DNA of 64,000 nt from Thermoplasmatales archaeon (lineage in GTDB: Archaea > Thermoplasmatota > Thermoplasmata > Thermoplasmatales > Thermoplasmataceae): the NCBI GenBank assembly GCA_014874365.1, contig JACWAH010000002.1, forward strand, positions 28,627 to 92,626, in the 5' to 3' direction. The translations under genes and the position numbers were made by a program. This document shows, piece after piece, positions 17,605 through 27,210 of the stretch. Under the pieces are notes generated by a model. That model was not told the DNA's origin. It did no database searches and saw nothing but the letters and a program-made list of their open reading frames with translations. Numbering within the stretch: the stretch's first letter is position 1; the number at the start of each line of letters is the position of its first letter.

Positions 17605-19103
17605 GCCGTCACTACCTGGGCTATAGGATTATCGTTATTTAACAAGTTATTAATTGCTGGAGTGGAAGAACTCCCGCCTGCAGAAAGATTAAGAGATGTC
17701 ACGTCAATTTCAAGTATGTCCGAAGACGGGTGATATGTATTCCACAGGGTATAAGTTCCAGCGTTGATGAAAAGGTAGTAACCAGTGGAAGCGGGCGTGC
17801 CGGCAGGTGTCAATGCAATTATTGTATGATTGGACAGGTTTGCTGACCCACCTGCATTTATCACAAGGGAATTGTTCAGGTTATCGCTGTTATTCAACGT
17901 GAATCTGACTATCGTGTACTGGGTGAAGTTCAGGTTCGGATTATTAACACCGTTGATGACGAATCCGGTCAGAGTCGAGTCTACAGTGAGATTCACTTCT
18001 TTAAGATAAACGTCTATGGAATTGGTGGAAGCGCTTGGAAGGGATGCGTTCAGAATGTCCTGGCCAGCCTGCTGGAATGACAGGTAGAACACTGAACCTG
18101 TGCTTCCGGACATATTGATCTCATCGGCTGGATTGCCTGAAATCGAGAAGCTGTAACTGAAACTGCCGCTATCATTGAGAACGAATCTCACGTTGGTGCT
18201 GTTTGCAACTGCAATCGTGAAATTACTGCTGCCGCCGTACATAATCCCGGTGTTGGTAACGTTCAGAACGGCGGTCTGGTTGTTATCCGCAATGAATACG
18301 TGTCCTTCAGTGCTGTTTGGAGAATAAGCATTCCAGTAGGTATATTCGCCGGGTGTTTTGAAGTAGGCGAAAAAGCTCTTATGATTTCCAGGAGTATTCC
18401 CTAATGCTGAAGCATTTACTGCTGTTTCGTTGTATGAGGACTCTGCCGATCCAAATGCAATGTTAAATGAAGAATTAGAGGTCACTCCCTGTATGATTGT
18501 AAAATTTACCGCAGAACCTGTTGGATAGAATAGATTGGGGTTATGGGATCCGGTTGAATTTGCAATGTATCCGCTATCCATAGTAAAGGAATAGGAATAG
18601 TTGACCGGGTAACCAGCCGGCAAAGGTGGTAATGAATACGTATTCGACACGGTCTTATTCACGTATATCCTGCCCACCATTGTGGTTGGATGCACGGTGC
18701 ACCAGTAAGTGTATATCCCTGTGTCGCTGAAATATACCTGTGCCTTCTGAACTGAAAGTTGTGGCGGCCCTATATTGAGCAGGATCGAGGCGTTAGATGC
18801 TTCTGAACTTCCTGGATTTATTGCAAGGTTGTGGATCAGGGTATCCTCTTCTATCACTGTGAAATTAACCACCGTTCCAACCTGGAATACAAGCGTTGGA
18901 TTGGCAAGCGAAGGTCCCAGGTTGTAATCCCAGCCTGGTTGCTCGGCATATAGCGTAACGTCAACAAATTGTGTTGCATTGGCAGGAACAGGGGAAAAAC
19001 TGAAGGTGTTTAATTTCGGAACGTTCAGTTCATACGAGACGAAGAACGCGGAAGAAACGACGATCAGCACGGCAAGAACAATCCCTGTAGCCCGGCTGCT
19101 CAT
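17583..19103 (-). CDS. Membrane-anchored multi-cupredoxin protein of the cox operon
   Basis: The 506-residue protein has an N-terminal membrane anchor (residues 8-25) and an extracellular part rich in Asn-x-Ser/Thr sites. Its first cupredoxin domain has a complete type 1 copper set: His91 (LIHNLAI), Cys135, His138 and Met142 (YWCTVHPTTM). Three further similar segments follow. The closest repeats are YTYWNAYSPNST (254-265) and YTLWNTYHPSSD (451-462), where Cys is replaced by Asn. Domain 1 could carry electrons to CuA of subunit II, like sulfocyanin. The later domains look structural. Overlaps with coxA (4 bp) and ctaB (22 bp) put it in the operon. Confidence 0.85.
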   Translation of the reverse strand: MSSRATGIVLAVLIVVSSAFFVSYELNVPKLNTFSFSPVPANATQFVDVTLYAEQPGWDYNLGPSLANPTLVFQVGTVVNFTVIEEDTLIHNLAINPGSSEASNASILLNIGPPQLSVQKAQVYFSDTGIYTYWCTVHPTTMVGRIYVNKTVSNTYSLPPLPAGYPVNYSYSFTMDSGYIANSTGSHNPNLFYPTGSAVNFTIIQGVTSNSSFNIAFGSAESSYNETAVNASALGNTPGNHKSFFAYFKTPGEYTYWNAYSPNSTEGHVFIADNNQTAVLNVTNTGIMYGGSSNFTIAVANSTNVRFVLNDSGSFSYSFSISGNPADEINMSGSTGSVFYLSFQQAGQDILNASLPSASTNSIDVYLKEVNLTVDSTLTGFVINGVNNPNLNFTQYTIVRFTLNNSDNLNNSLVINAGGSANLSNHTIIALTPAGTPASTGYYLFINAGTYTLWNTYHPSSDILEIDVTSLNLSAGGSSSTPAINNLLNNDNPIAQVVTACDSRTY

Positions 19104-20782
19104 TCCATCTCACCCTTCGGAACTACCGTTACTATTGGATTAGGCGACTCCAGCAAATTCTGATTGTCTACAGAAGGAGACTTGAGCCAGCTTGCTGCCA
19201 TATTCCAAAGGAAAAATATCTGGCCGATTCCTACAATAAACCCGCCAAGAATGGATCCTAGTTGATAAGGCAGGAAGAATGAAAAGTATCCGGCAGTGGC
19301 TCTTGGCATTCCAAGTGCACCGCCAACGATCCAGGAACTCGACATTATCAGTGAACCGACCGCAGTAAAATAGAAATGTAGTCTGGCAAGTGGAACGTTA
19401 TACGTTCTGCCACCGCTGATAGTTGGAAACAGCATATAGAAAGCTGCAAAACTGATCCCGGTGGTAATTCCAAGGAATATGAAATGAAAATGACCGGTTA
19501 CAAAATACGTTCCGTGTACGTCTGCATTTACAGGGTATGCGGACTGCATGACACCGATAACTCCTCCAATTATGAAATCCACGATTCCGTTTATGACGAA
19601 CAGCATTGGGGTAGTCAGCCTGATTTTATCCGAAGACCAGAGCGTCGCGATGTAATTGAATACAGTTACGGCTGAAGGAATTACCACCAGGAATGAGGTA
19701 GTTGAGAAAAACAGTACCCAGGCGAATCCCAATCCGGAATTGAACAAATGATGCCCCCAGACAACTTCGCTCAGGATCAGCAGAAGCCCAAGACCAAATA
19801 CCCCGGATTTATAGCTGAAAATTTTCTGCCCGGTGAACTTGGGTATGATTTCGTAAATTAGCCCGAAATACGGGATTATCGCCACATAAACCACGGGATG
19901 GCCCCAGAACCAGAATAGTATAGTGAAAAGAAGTACGGAACCCGAGGACGCTGTGAAAAACACAGGGTTGAAGAAATCGTAAAAGAGCATTGTAAATCCC
20001 ACCATTAAAGGGGGTGCTGATACAAGAATCATCAGGGCAGTAAAGATAATCGACCATGTGAAAAGGCTGAACTGATCCCTCTTAACTTCCGGGGATCTGT
20101 CACGCATGACAATCAGCAGGATTGTGATGCAGGTAATCATCAGTCCAACTAACACTATTTCAATTCCCAATACCGCCAACCAGTCGTACAATCCTCCACC
20201 GTTTGGATTAAGTTGAAGTGACAGCGGTGGATAGAAATACCACCTGGGAGACGATTGGGCGAGAAGCACGAGGAATCCTCCAAGAAGCCATAGCCAGTAC
20301 CCAATTGAGGAAAATAACCCCCGGATGTCCCTGTACACCTTGAGATGTGATGGCAGCAGATAGTACCCAAATCCCAGGGCACTGCCCACCGCCCACATAT
20401 AGATCATCAATACCGCATGCTGGGAAATAAGTACGTTGTATTCATCTCCCGTCAAGAAAGTCAGATTCGGTCCGGTAAGGCTTAACCTCATGGTAAGCCC
20501 GAATGCACCTCCAATGAAGAAGAAAAGAATACTCGTAACGATATATCTTAGACCAATGCTCTTGGCATCGTCGTTCAAAAATATTGAAAGTGTAAGTTCC
20601 CTTGGCTTGGTCAGAAGTGAATCCCTGATGAACTGATTATCACTATCATATCCCTCCTTAGAGGCCATTTCCGAAACTATGTCCTTCCTGGTGCTCAGGA
20701 GGTTATATACTGCAAATATTACTATGGCAAAAACGGCAGCGATTCCACCATAAATTGTGAGAGTGGTAACATAATCACTCAT
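19100..20782 (-). CDS. coxA: Heme-copper oxidase subunit I
   Basis: The protein has 560 residues with about thirteen to fourteen membrane helices. A low-spin heme ligand lies in SQHAVLMIYMW near residue 115. CuB ligands lie in WGHPVVY near residue 292 and WGHHLF near 343, and the heme-a3 region is HGTYFVTGHFHF near 423. The helix VI segment is GHPVVY rather than GHPEVY, so the proton-channel Glu of A1-type oxidases is missing; this points to a B-type or other non-A1 enzyme. It reduces O2 at the membrane. The start overlaps coxB by 4 bp. Confidence 0.95.
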   Translation of the reverse strand: MSDYVTTLTIYGGIAAVFAIVIFAVYNLLSTRKDIVSEMASKEGYDSDNQFIRDSLLTKPRELTLSIFLNDDAKSIGLRYIVTSILFFFIGGAFGLTMRLSLTGPNLTFLTGDEYNVLISQHAVLMIYMWAVGSALGFGYYLLPSHLKVYRDIRGLFSSIGYWLWLLGGFLVLLAQSSPRWYFYPPLSLQLNPNGGGLYDWLAVLGIEIVLVGLMITCITILLIVMRDRSPEVKRDQFSLFTWSIIFTALMILVSAPPLMVGFTMLFYDFFNPVFFTASSGSVLLFTILFWFWGHPVVYVAIIPYFGLIYEIIPKFTGQKIFSYKSGVFGLGLLLILSEVVWGHHLFNSGLGFAWVLFFSTTSFLVVIPSAVTVFNYIATLWSSDKIRLTTPMLFVINGIVDFIIGGVIGVMQSAYPVNADVHGTYFVTGHFHFIFLGITTGISFAAFYMLFPTISGGRTYNVPLARLHFYFTAVGSLIMSSSWIVGGALGMPRATAGYFSFFLPYQLGSILGGFIVGIGQIFFLWNMAASWLKSPSVDNQNLLESPNPIVTVVPKGEME

Positions 20783-21249
20783 CGGGAGACGACCTCCATG
20801 TATCCCCTCATTTCATAATGGTACTCACCACAGTATTCAACGCATTCAAAGTAGTAACTGCCGACAACAGTCGGCTCGAAAGTAACCGTATTATTCTGGC
20901 CAGGTACCGCGTAAATCTGAATATCCATCTGCGGAATCAGCAAATCGTGAATGACTGCCGATTGCTGAGCTCCAGCAATGGATGTAACGACTAACGAAAC
21001 ATTAGTGTCCACAGGCACTGTAAGCGAGCCAACACTCGTAGTGTTGTTTGGATATTCAAATGACCATGCCCATTGAGTCGCAAAAACTCTTACCACATAT
21101 GAACCAGCCGGAGGAATAGCGTTTTCGGTTGGGATGGAACCTGGGTTTGCGGCAATTTCCACATAATTGGCTGCAGCGCTCCCCAGCAACACGACCAATA
21201 CACCGATCATGAAGTACAGCTCCAGATTTCTGCCTTTCTTGTCGCTCAT
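20779..21249 (-). CDS. coxB: Heme-copper oxidase subunit II (CuA)
   Basis: This 156-residue protein has a single N-terminal anchor (about residues 10-28). Its cupredoxin domain carries FATQWAWSFEYP near residue 55, His in VIHDLLIPQ near 100, and the CuA loop CVEYCGEYHYEMRG near 136 with Cys, Cys, His and Met all present. One transmembrane segment, as here, is typical of B-type enzymes. It accepts electrons from the cupredoxin or another donor. It overlaps both neighbours by 4 bp. Confidence 0.94.
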   Translation of the reverse strand: MSDKKGRNLELYFMIGVLVVLLGSAAANYVEIAANPGSIPTENAIPPAGSYVVRVFATQWAWSFEYPNNTTSVGSLTVPVDTNVSLVVTSIAGAQQSAVIHDLLIPQMDIQIYAVPGQNNTVTFEPTVVGSYYFECVEYCGEYHYEMRGYMEVVSR

Positions 21250-21497
21250 CTGTAATCATCACCTTCGGATCCGATTTTTACTCCTTTCTTGACAACAGGG
21301 TAAAAAAGCAGCATTATTGTGAACGCTGCGGCTGCAACGCCAGTAGCCAGAAATGAAGCTGTAAAATCCACGTCTGACAGGCCTGGATTTCCTCCATAAA
21401 AGCCAAGATAAAGATTATAAATAATAACCCCGGAAACAACTCCAATGATAACCGATACTGCGAAAATCAAGAGCACTACGGTTGTGCCGTCTCCCAT
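21246..21497 (-). CDS. Small membrane protein, probable oxidase accessory subunit
   Basis: The protein has 83 residues with two hydrophobic segments (about 8-28 and 46-66) and a short charged tail. It has no recognisable family motif. It is the first gene of the cox operon and overlaps coxB by 4 bp, so it is probably a small subunit. The promoter has a TATA-like stretch near 21514-21524, which predicts a leaderless mRNA, and a palindrome lies beyond it. Confidence 0.8.
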   Translation of the reverse strand: MGDGTTVVLLIFAVSVIIGVVSGVIIYNLYLGFYGGNPGLSDVDFTASFLATGVAAAAFTIMLLFYPVVKKGVKIGSEGDDYR

Positions 21498-21542
21498 AAC
21501 ACGTTAATTTAATCTATTATTTATTGGTAATGCTTCGGGCAA

Positions 21543-21556
21543 TACTTCATGAAGTA
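21543..21556. promoter_or_regulatory. 14-bp perfect palindrome upstream of the cox operon
   Basis: TACTTCATGAAGTA is self-complementary over all 14 bp. It lies 46 to 59 nt upstream of the first cox gene, just behind the TATA-like element at about 21514-21524. That is the position of an activator site or of a repressor that blocks TFB/TBP. Confidence 0.45.
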
Positions 21557-21775
21557 GGGTTCTCTAATCCTGCAAACCGTATTATGGCACTTATTGAGAG
21601 GAAACCACGCAATTGAATTCCATATTATGGAAATGGCCCGGCCACAGATCAATTAACTTTGTACCGGTAGACCCTGCAATAGTTCGATCTTTCAGGTATC
21701 ACACAATCATTGGGAATCAAACTTTCTGGGAAAACTGTTTAATGGTGATATACTTTAACCCTTGTCGATGCTTGA

Positions 21776-23326
21776 ATGATAAATGGACTTCTTGAAGCTC
21801 TTTTTGTTGTGCTTGTCTGGCTTATTGTAATGATTAAGCTTGCCCCAAGAATCAGGAAGAGTTCACACTTTTCTCTGCTTGGCCCTGCTCTTATGATCAA
21901 GTCCCCAAAGAATCGGGGAATTCTAGACAAGTTTTCCAGAATATTCCCGAAAGAGCTGACATCCAGGGTATCCGTGGCGATTGTTCTCGTCACGATGCTG
22001 GGGGCTTTCATTTTCCTGTTTTACGAAGTTTATCTTTCACTGGCAATCAGGGTAGTTGTCAACCAGCCAGCTTCATTTTATCTTGCCCTGCCCGGAATCA
22101 ATCCCTTCATCCCGATATTTTACGGTACCATGGCACTTGTAGTCGGAGTAGTAATCCACGAACTTATGCATGGAGTACTTTCCAGAAAACATGGTATAAC
22201 CGTGAAATCGGTAGGCGCACTTTTCTTCGTGATTCCTGTTGGAGCATTTGTTGAACCGGACGAGGAAGAGATGATGAAGGCTTCACCAATCATCAGGAGA
22301 AGGATTTTTGCGGCTGGACCTGCGACGAACATCGTTCTTGCACTGATATTCTTCCTGTTGCTGATGATGGTAATGGGTCCGTTGGCTACACCAACTCACA
22401 ATGGTGTTTACCTGGAATCAACCCAGTCCCAGATTAGCGGAATAAGTAATCTTTCAGGGCTGGAAATTACAAGCTTCGGCAGTTATTCCGGCAATGACCT
22501 GGCCAATCTTGCAAGTTCTTCGAATATTACACCTGGACAGCAGGTCAGCATAACCGTCTACAATGGTCATACCCTGTTCAATGGCACTGCAATAGCGGGT
22601 GTTGTAGTTTATTCTACACTTCCGGGTTTTCCCGCATACAAAAGCAATCTTTCCTCAGGCGATATAATACTCTCGATAAATGGCAGCACTGTGTGGAATT
22701 TGAACACAATGAACAGCATCCTCGATAACATCACACCTGGAACGAACGTTACAGTTAGGGCTTTGAATACCTCTTCTCACAGTTCATTTTATACGTACAT
22801 TGTGACAGTATCCAAATACAGCTATTACAACCAATATTACCCATTGGAGAATTCACAATCATACCGGCATCAGAGCTTCATCGGCGTGTCGGTGGATTAT
22901 GCAGGATTGCAATTTATCCCGCTCTCTGATATGAAATCACTGGAATTCGGAAATTATGCCATCAGCACAAGCAATTTTCCCAACGGGATTATAGAATTCA
23001 TTATCCTGCCTTTGCAGGGCTTTTCCCCCGTCCCGGCTTCCCTTGAGTCGCTTTACTCGGTTCCCTTCTTCCCCAGCCTTTTCTGGGTATTGGCAAACTC
23101 TTTTTACTGGCTATTCTGGATGAATTTCCTACTTGGCCTGACTAACGCACTTCCTCTATTCATACTTGACGGGGGACAATTTTTCAAGGACACCCTTTTG
23201 ATTAATTCAACCAAAAAGGGCTTCCGGTTCCTCACCGAAAGCAGGGTCAAGAAAATCTCAAATTTCTTCGGAATTCTGGTGCTCGTCTTATTAATGTGGA
23301 ATTTGATAATACCGCGAATACTTTAA
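21776..23326 (+). CDS. Site-2-type membrane metalloprotease (M50) with PDZ-like domain
   Basis: The 516-residue protein has the zinc motif HELMHG near residue 127 and the distal LFILDGGQ near 463, both in membrane segments, as in site-2 proteases. Between them lies an extracytoplasmic region with a PDZ-like segment (about residues 270-330, GFPAYKSNLSSGDIILSING, partly quoted). Such enzymes cut membrane-anchored regulators or remnant signal peptides. The ATG start follows a TATA-like stretch about 26 nt upstream. No candidate substrate gene is adjacent. Confidence 0.9.
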   Translation: MINGLLEALFVVLVWLIVMIKLAPRIRKSSHFSLLGPALMIKSPKNRGILDKFSRIFPKELTSRVSVAIVLVTMLGAFIFLFYEVYLSLAIRVVVNQPASFYLALPGINPFIPIFYGTMALVVGVVIHELMHGVLSRKHGITVKSVGALFFVIPVGAFVEPDEEEMMKASPIIRRRIFAAGPATNIVLALIFFLLLMMVMGPLATPTHNGVYLESTQSQISGISNLSGLEITSFGSYSGNDLANLASSSNITPGQQVSITVYNGHTLFNGTAIAGVVVYSTLPGFPAYKSNLSSGDIILSINGSTVWNLNTMNSILDNITPGTNVTVRALNTSSHSSFYTYIVTVSKYSYYNQYYPLENSQSYRHQSFIGVSVDYAGLQFIPLSDMKSLEFGNYAISTSNFPNGIIEFIILPLQGFSPVPASLESLYSVPFFPSLFWVLANSFYWLFWMNFLLGLTNALPLFILDGGQFFKDTLLINSTKKGFRFLTESRVKKISNFFGILVLVLLMWNLIIPRIL

Positions 23327-23403
23327 TTATTTATCACTCAATTTAGATTGAACATTGAATTTATCCAAGGGCCAATTTCAGTCATTTTATGTTATTTACC
23401 TTT

Positions 23404-23415
23404 TTTTGCGCAAAA
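23404..23415. promoter_or_regulatory. 12-bp palindrome upstream of the grpE region
   Basis: TTTTGCGCAAAA is a perfect 12-bp palindrome in the gap between the site-2 protease and the chaperone genes, 72 nt before the small upstream ORF. It could be an operator for the chaperone operon, but its position relative to a TATA element is not clear. Confidence 0.25.
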
Positions 23416-23486
23416 TCTGCATAACCAGTTAACTTTTTACATCATGGAAAAAGTGTTCCGCTATACCTGTTATTTTCGGCCCCTTT

Positions 23487-23603
23487 ATGCTTCCTGAGCC
23501 GCCTGAATACAACAAGGAAACATACGAAGAAGCGAAAGGAAATCCAGAGGAATTGCTTGGAAGGCAGCCTTCCGCAAAAACAATATTTGATAGTTCAGAT
23601 TAA
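23487..23603 (+). CDS. Possible 38-residue small protein upstream of grpE
   Basis: ATG at 23487 opens 38 codons ending in TAA at 23601. The peptide begins MLPEPPEYNKETYEEAK and is acidic and Pro-rich at the start. It is in the same frame as the extended grpE reading frame, separated from it only by this TAA and an immediately following TTG. A weak TATA-like element (about 23461-23467) is 23 nt upstream. It may be a real small gene, a regulatory upstream ORF or chance. I do not recognise the peptide. Confidence 0.35.
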   Translation: MLPEPPEYNKETYEEAKGNPEELLGRQPSAKTIFDSSD

Positions 23604-23669
23604 TTGGACTTCAGTCCCAAAATCAGCAGGATTAGCAAGTTTAATATTGAAGAACATATATACACCGCG

Positions 23670-24209
23670 ATGCGTTTCCCTATTGAATCCGGCTCCGGGA
23701 ATCAAGAAGATCCTATTTCAGAAGAGCTTGAATTGGCAAGGGATCTTAGTAAATCCAAGATCAAGAACCAGCTGATTAAGGAGAGGGCAGACAATAAGAG
23801 ACTTAAGGAGGAACTGGCCAGTTTAAGAGACCAGATGCTCAGGGCGCTGGCGAACAGTGACAATTTGCTCAAGGCAAAAGAAAAAGAACTTGCAGTTGAG
23901 AGAAAGAGGTTGAACAAATCCTTGATCAGTGATCTGCTCCCAACGCTGGATTCCATGGATGCCGCGATAAAATCTGGAGAGGATTCAGAAACAATAACCA
24001 CAATCAGGGATCAATTGATCACCTCACTTTCCAGGTATGGTCTCAAGTACATTGAGGCGAAGGGAAAAAGATATGATCCATTTCTCCATGAGGTGCTTGG
24101 TGTATCTCAGGAAGGAGAGGACGGCTTGATCGCCGAAGAGGTCCAAAAGGGATATATGCTGGGCGACGAGGTACTTCGAAGCTCAAAAGTAATAGTAACA
24201 AAGAGGTAA
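23670..24209 (+). CDS. grpE: Nucleotide exchange factor GrpE
   Basis: From the ATG at 23670 the protein has 179 residues. It has a long N-terminal coiled coil (about residues 20-85) and the C-terminal beta domain, with the conserved YDPFLHEVLG and the final strand EVLRSSKVIV. GrpE releases ADP from DnaK. A TTG at 23604 would extend it, but TTTAATAT at 23640-23647 sits 25 nt before the ATG and predicts a leaderless start there. A second TATA-like run at 23656-23662 is too close to be used for this start. It is the first gene of grpE-dnaK-dnaJ. Confidence 0.9.
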   Translation: MRFPIESGSGNQEDPISEELELARDLSKSKIKNQLIKERADNKRLKEELASLRDQMLRALANSDNLLKAKEKELAVERKRLNKSLISDLLPTLDSMDAAIKSGEDSETITTIRDQLITSLSRYGLKYIEAKGKRYDPFLHEVLGVSQEGEDGLIAEEVQKGYMLGDEVLRSSKVIVTKR

Positions 24210-24212
24210 AAA

Positions 24213-26075
24213 ATGTCTAAAATCATAGGAATAGATCTGGGAACTAGTAATTCAGCCGCCGCCGTAGTATTAGGAGGAAAAGCAACTATTATACCAAGTT
24301 CAGAGGGTGTATCTCTGGGCGGGAAGTCATTTCCAAGTTATGTGGCTTTCACCAAGGAAGGCGATTTGCTCGTTGGCGAACCTGCGAGGAGGCAAGCACT
24401 GCTGAATCCGGAGGGTACAGTGCTGGCGGCTAAGAGAAAGATGGGAACCGATTACAAATTCAAGGTTTATGGAAAGGAATACACACCGCAGCAGATATCC
24501 GCCTTTATCCTCCAGAAGATAAAGAAAGATGCTGAAGCTTTTCTGGGAGAACCGGTTACGCAGGCAGTCATTACTGTACCTGCATACTTCAACGACAATC
24601 AGAGGCAGGCCACAAAGGATGCCGGACAGATTGCCGGGCTTGAAGTTAAGAGAATTATAAACGAACCGACGGCTGCGTCTCTCGCATACGGCATTGACAA
24701 AGTAAACCAGTCGCAGAAGATCCTGGTATTCGATCTGGGAGGTGGGACGCTTGACGTAACCATAATGGATTTTGGAGACGGCGTATTTGAAGTAGTTTCT
24801 ACATCCGGTGATACCCAGCTGGGGGGCACTGACATGGACGAAGCCATCATCGACTACCTTGCAAGGAAATTCAAGGAGAAAGAAGGCATCGACCTGAAGG
24901 CTGACAAGAACGCATACGTAAGGCTTAAGGATGCAGCCGAAAAGGCAAAGATCGAACTCTCCTCTACCCTTTCGACAGAAATTAACATCCCGTACATAGC
25001 CAACACCATTACCGGACCAAAACACCTGCAAATTGCATTCACAAGGGCAGATCTTGAGAGATTGATTGCCCCGATAATGGAAAAGGCAAGAGCACCTATT
25101 GAGAATGCGCTCAAAGGGGGGAAGATGGATAAGGACAACCTGACCAAGGTGATACTGGTAGGTGGGCCCACCAGGATTCCATATGTAAGGAAATTTGTCG
25201 AGGATTATTTCGGCAGGAAGATTGAAGGAGGCGTTGATCCTATGGAGTGCGTTGCCATTGGCGCTGCACTACAGGGTGCTGTATTGTCGGGTGACATTAA
25301 GGACATAGTCCTTCTGGACGTTACGCCTCTCACACTCGGAATAGAAACACTCGGTGGAGTTATAACCCCCATTATTCCTGCAAACACCACTATTCCAACC
25401 AACAAATCCCAGGTTTTCACTACCGCTGCTGACATGCAGACTGCTGTAACCATACACATTGTACAGGGCGAGAGACCGATGGCTTCTGCCAACGTCTCGC
25501 TGGGAATGTTCAACCTCGTTGGCATCCCCCCGGCTCCACGAGGTATTCCCCAGATTGAGGTTACATTCGACATCGACGCAAACGGGATACTGAATGTAAC
25601 CGCTCACGACAAGGGCTCCGGAAAGAAACAGAGTATTTCCATATCCGCTACCAACAAGCTTAGCAAGGAAGAAGTGGAGAGGATGAAGAAAGAGGCAGAG
25701 CAGTTTGCCGAAGAGGACAAGAAGAACAAGGAGCAGATAGAGATCGTGAATAATGCCGAAACCCTCATTTATACTGTAGAAAAGACAATTAGCGATGCAG
25801 GAGATAAAATAAACCAGGCTTCAAAGGAAGAACTGCAAAAAATAATCGGTGACATAAGGAAAGCCACGGATGAGAAGAATTACGACGAAATCAAGACGAA
25901 ACAGGAGGAACTTGCCAAGAAGATACAGGAGATCGGTGCAAGCATGTACCAGTCTGCCTCCCAGGAAGCTTCTTCACAGGAATCCTCTGCCGAATCTGGC
26001 CAGGACCAGGGAACAGACCATGGCGGTTCTGGTGAAACATCAAACGAAACCATAGATGGCAACTCCCAACCATAA
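24213..26075 (+). CDS. dnaK: Molecular chaperone DnaK (Hsp70)
   Basis: This is a full-length DnaK of 620 residues. The ATPase domain has [10 protein letters not shown] near residue 5, DLGGGTLDV near 175 and the phosphate-2 segment [10 protein letters not shown] near 315. The substrate-binding beta domain follows, then a helical lid and a Gln/Ser-rich tail (about residues 575-620). It lacks the roughly 24-residue loop of Gram-negative DnaK and so has the shorter type common in archaea and Gram-positives. Archaeal DnaK is generally taken to have come by transfer from bacteria. It starts 3 nt after grpE. Confidence 0.97.
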   Translation: MSKIIGIDLGTSNSAAAVVLGGKATIIPSSEGVSLGGKSFPSYVAFTKEGDLLVGEPARRQALLNPEGTVLAAKRKMGTDYKFKVYGKEYTPQQISAFILQKIKKDAEAFLGEPVTQAVITVPAYFNDNQRQATKDAGQIAGLEVKRIINEPTAASLAYGIDKVNQSQKILVFDLGGGTLDVTIMDFGDGVFEVVSTSGDTQLGGTDMDEAIIDYLARKFKEKEGIDLKADKNAYVRLKDAAEKAKIELSSTLSTEINIPYIANTITGPKHLQIAFTRADLERLIAPIMEKARAPIENALKGGKMDKDNLTKVILVGGPTRIPYVRKFVEDYFGRKIEGGVDPMECVAIGAALQGAVLSGDIKDIVLLDVTPLTLGIETLGGVITPIIPANTTIPTNKSQVFTTAADMQTAVTIHIVQGERPMASANVSLGMFNLVGIPPAPRGIPQIEVTFDIDANGILNVTAHDKGSGKKQSISISATNKLSKEEVERMKKEAEQFAEEDKKNKEQIEIVNNAETLIYTVEKTISDAGDKINQASKEELQKIIGDIRKATDEKNYDEIKTKQEELAKKIQEIGASMYQSASQEASSQESSAESGQDQGTDHGGSGETSNETIDGNSQP

Positions 26076-26087
26076 AACGGATGATTG

Positions 26088-27176
26088 ATGGCCAAGGACT
26101 ACTACAAGATTCTGGGTGTTGATAAAACCGCAACTGGAGAAGAGATACAAAAATCTTTCAGGCAGTTGGCAAGAAAATATCACCCTGACGCCAATCCTGA
26201 CAACAAAAAGGAAGCTGAAGAAAAGTTCAAGGAAATAAGCGAAGCTTACGAAGTTCTTTCCGATCCAGACAAAAGGACCACGTATGATCGAACCGGCCAG
26301 GTGAATTTCGGCGGAGGAGGCAGCAACTTCAGGTGGGAGGACTTTACTCATTTCACCGATTTTGAAGACATTTTTAACAGGGTTTTCGGATCATTTGGTA
26401 ACGGTTCCATGTTTACCAGTGCTCGTAATGAGGGGCCGGATCTGGATCTCGCCGTAAGAATAACCATAGACCTTGAAGACGCGTATTACGGCAGAAAACA
26501 GAGCGTAAGGTACAGGAGGAATGTCACCTGCCAGGCCTGCAAAGGATCAGGCTCCAAGGATGGAGTTCTCAACACTTGCAGGACCTGCGGAGGGACAGGG
26601 CAGGAACGCGTGGTACAGGGGCAGGGATTCTTCAACATGGTGACGGTTATTTCCTGCAGAACGTGCGGGGGCAGGGGAAAAATACCGAGAATAGTATGCC
26701 AGACCTGCCATGGCTCAGGGTCGGTTTCAGCCACAGAATCCCTGGAGGTAGAAGTACCCAAAGGGGCAGTAAACAATTTGAAGATAAGGTTCAAGGGAAG
26801 AGGGCAATCTTATCATGGCAGAACCGGAGACTTATTTGTGGTGCTCTCCATTGAGAACAGAACAGACTTTGTCAGGGATGGGGACAATATCCTGACTAAG
26901 GAATGGATTTCATTCCCGGAAGCCGCGCTTGGAACGGAGAGGGACATAAAGGTGTTCAATGAAACTTTCCATTACAAAATACCGCCTGGGACCCAGCCAG
27001 GCGAGATGATAAGGGTAAAGAGCTGCGGTTTCCCAAAATTTAAGGGATCTGGCAATGGAGACCTGCTTGTCAGGGTGCAGATAGAGGTCCCCAAGCGTCT
27101 CTCTTCCACACAGAAAGAACTGCTTGAGAAGTTGTTAAGCGAACAGGACAAAAAGCGCTTCTGGCAAAAGACATAG
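26088..27176 (+). CDS. dnaJ: Co-chaperone DnaJ (Hsp40)
   Basis: The protein has 362 residues from the ATG at 26088; the upstream TTG at 26085 is less likely because GGATGAT precedes the ATG as a ribosome-binding site. The J domain has YHPDANPD near residue 32 (HPD stimulates DnaK ATPase). A short Gly/Phe region precedes four zinc repeats: [24 protein letters not shown] and CQTCHGSG. The C-terminal substrate-binding domains complete a class I DnaJ. It closes the grpE-dnaK-dnaJ operon. Confidence 0.97.
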   Translation: MAKDYYKILGVDKTATGEEIQKSFRQLARKYHPDANPDNKKEAEEKFKEISEAYEVLSDPDKRTTYDRTGQVNFGGGGSNFRWEDFTHFTDFEDIFNRVFGSFGNGSMFTSARNEGPDLDLAVRITIDLEDAYYGRKQSVRYRRNVTCQACKGSGSKDGVLNTCRTCGGTGQERVVQGQGFFNMVTVISCRTCGGRGKIPRIVCQTCHGSGSVSATESLEVEVPKGAVNNLKIRFKGRGQSYHGRTGDLFVVLSIENRTDFVRDGDNILTKEWISFPEAALGTERDIKVFNETFHYKIPPGTQPGEMIRVKSCGFPKFKGSGNGDLLVRVQIEVPKRLSSTQKELLEKLLSEQDKKRFWQKT

Positions 27177-27210
27177 CAACTATTATTAACGCTCTGAATG
27201 TTTATGTAAT

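Noticed and set aside
24327..25031. 234-codon open frame antisense to dnaK
   Set aside because: It is a shadow of the strongly coding dnaK frame; no start signal or family motif is present.
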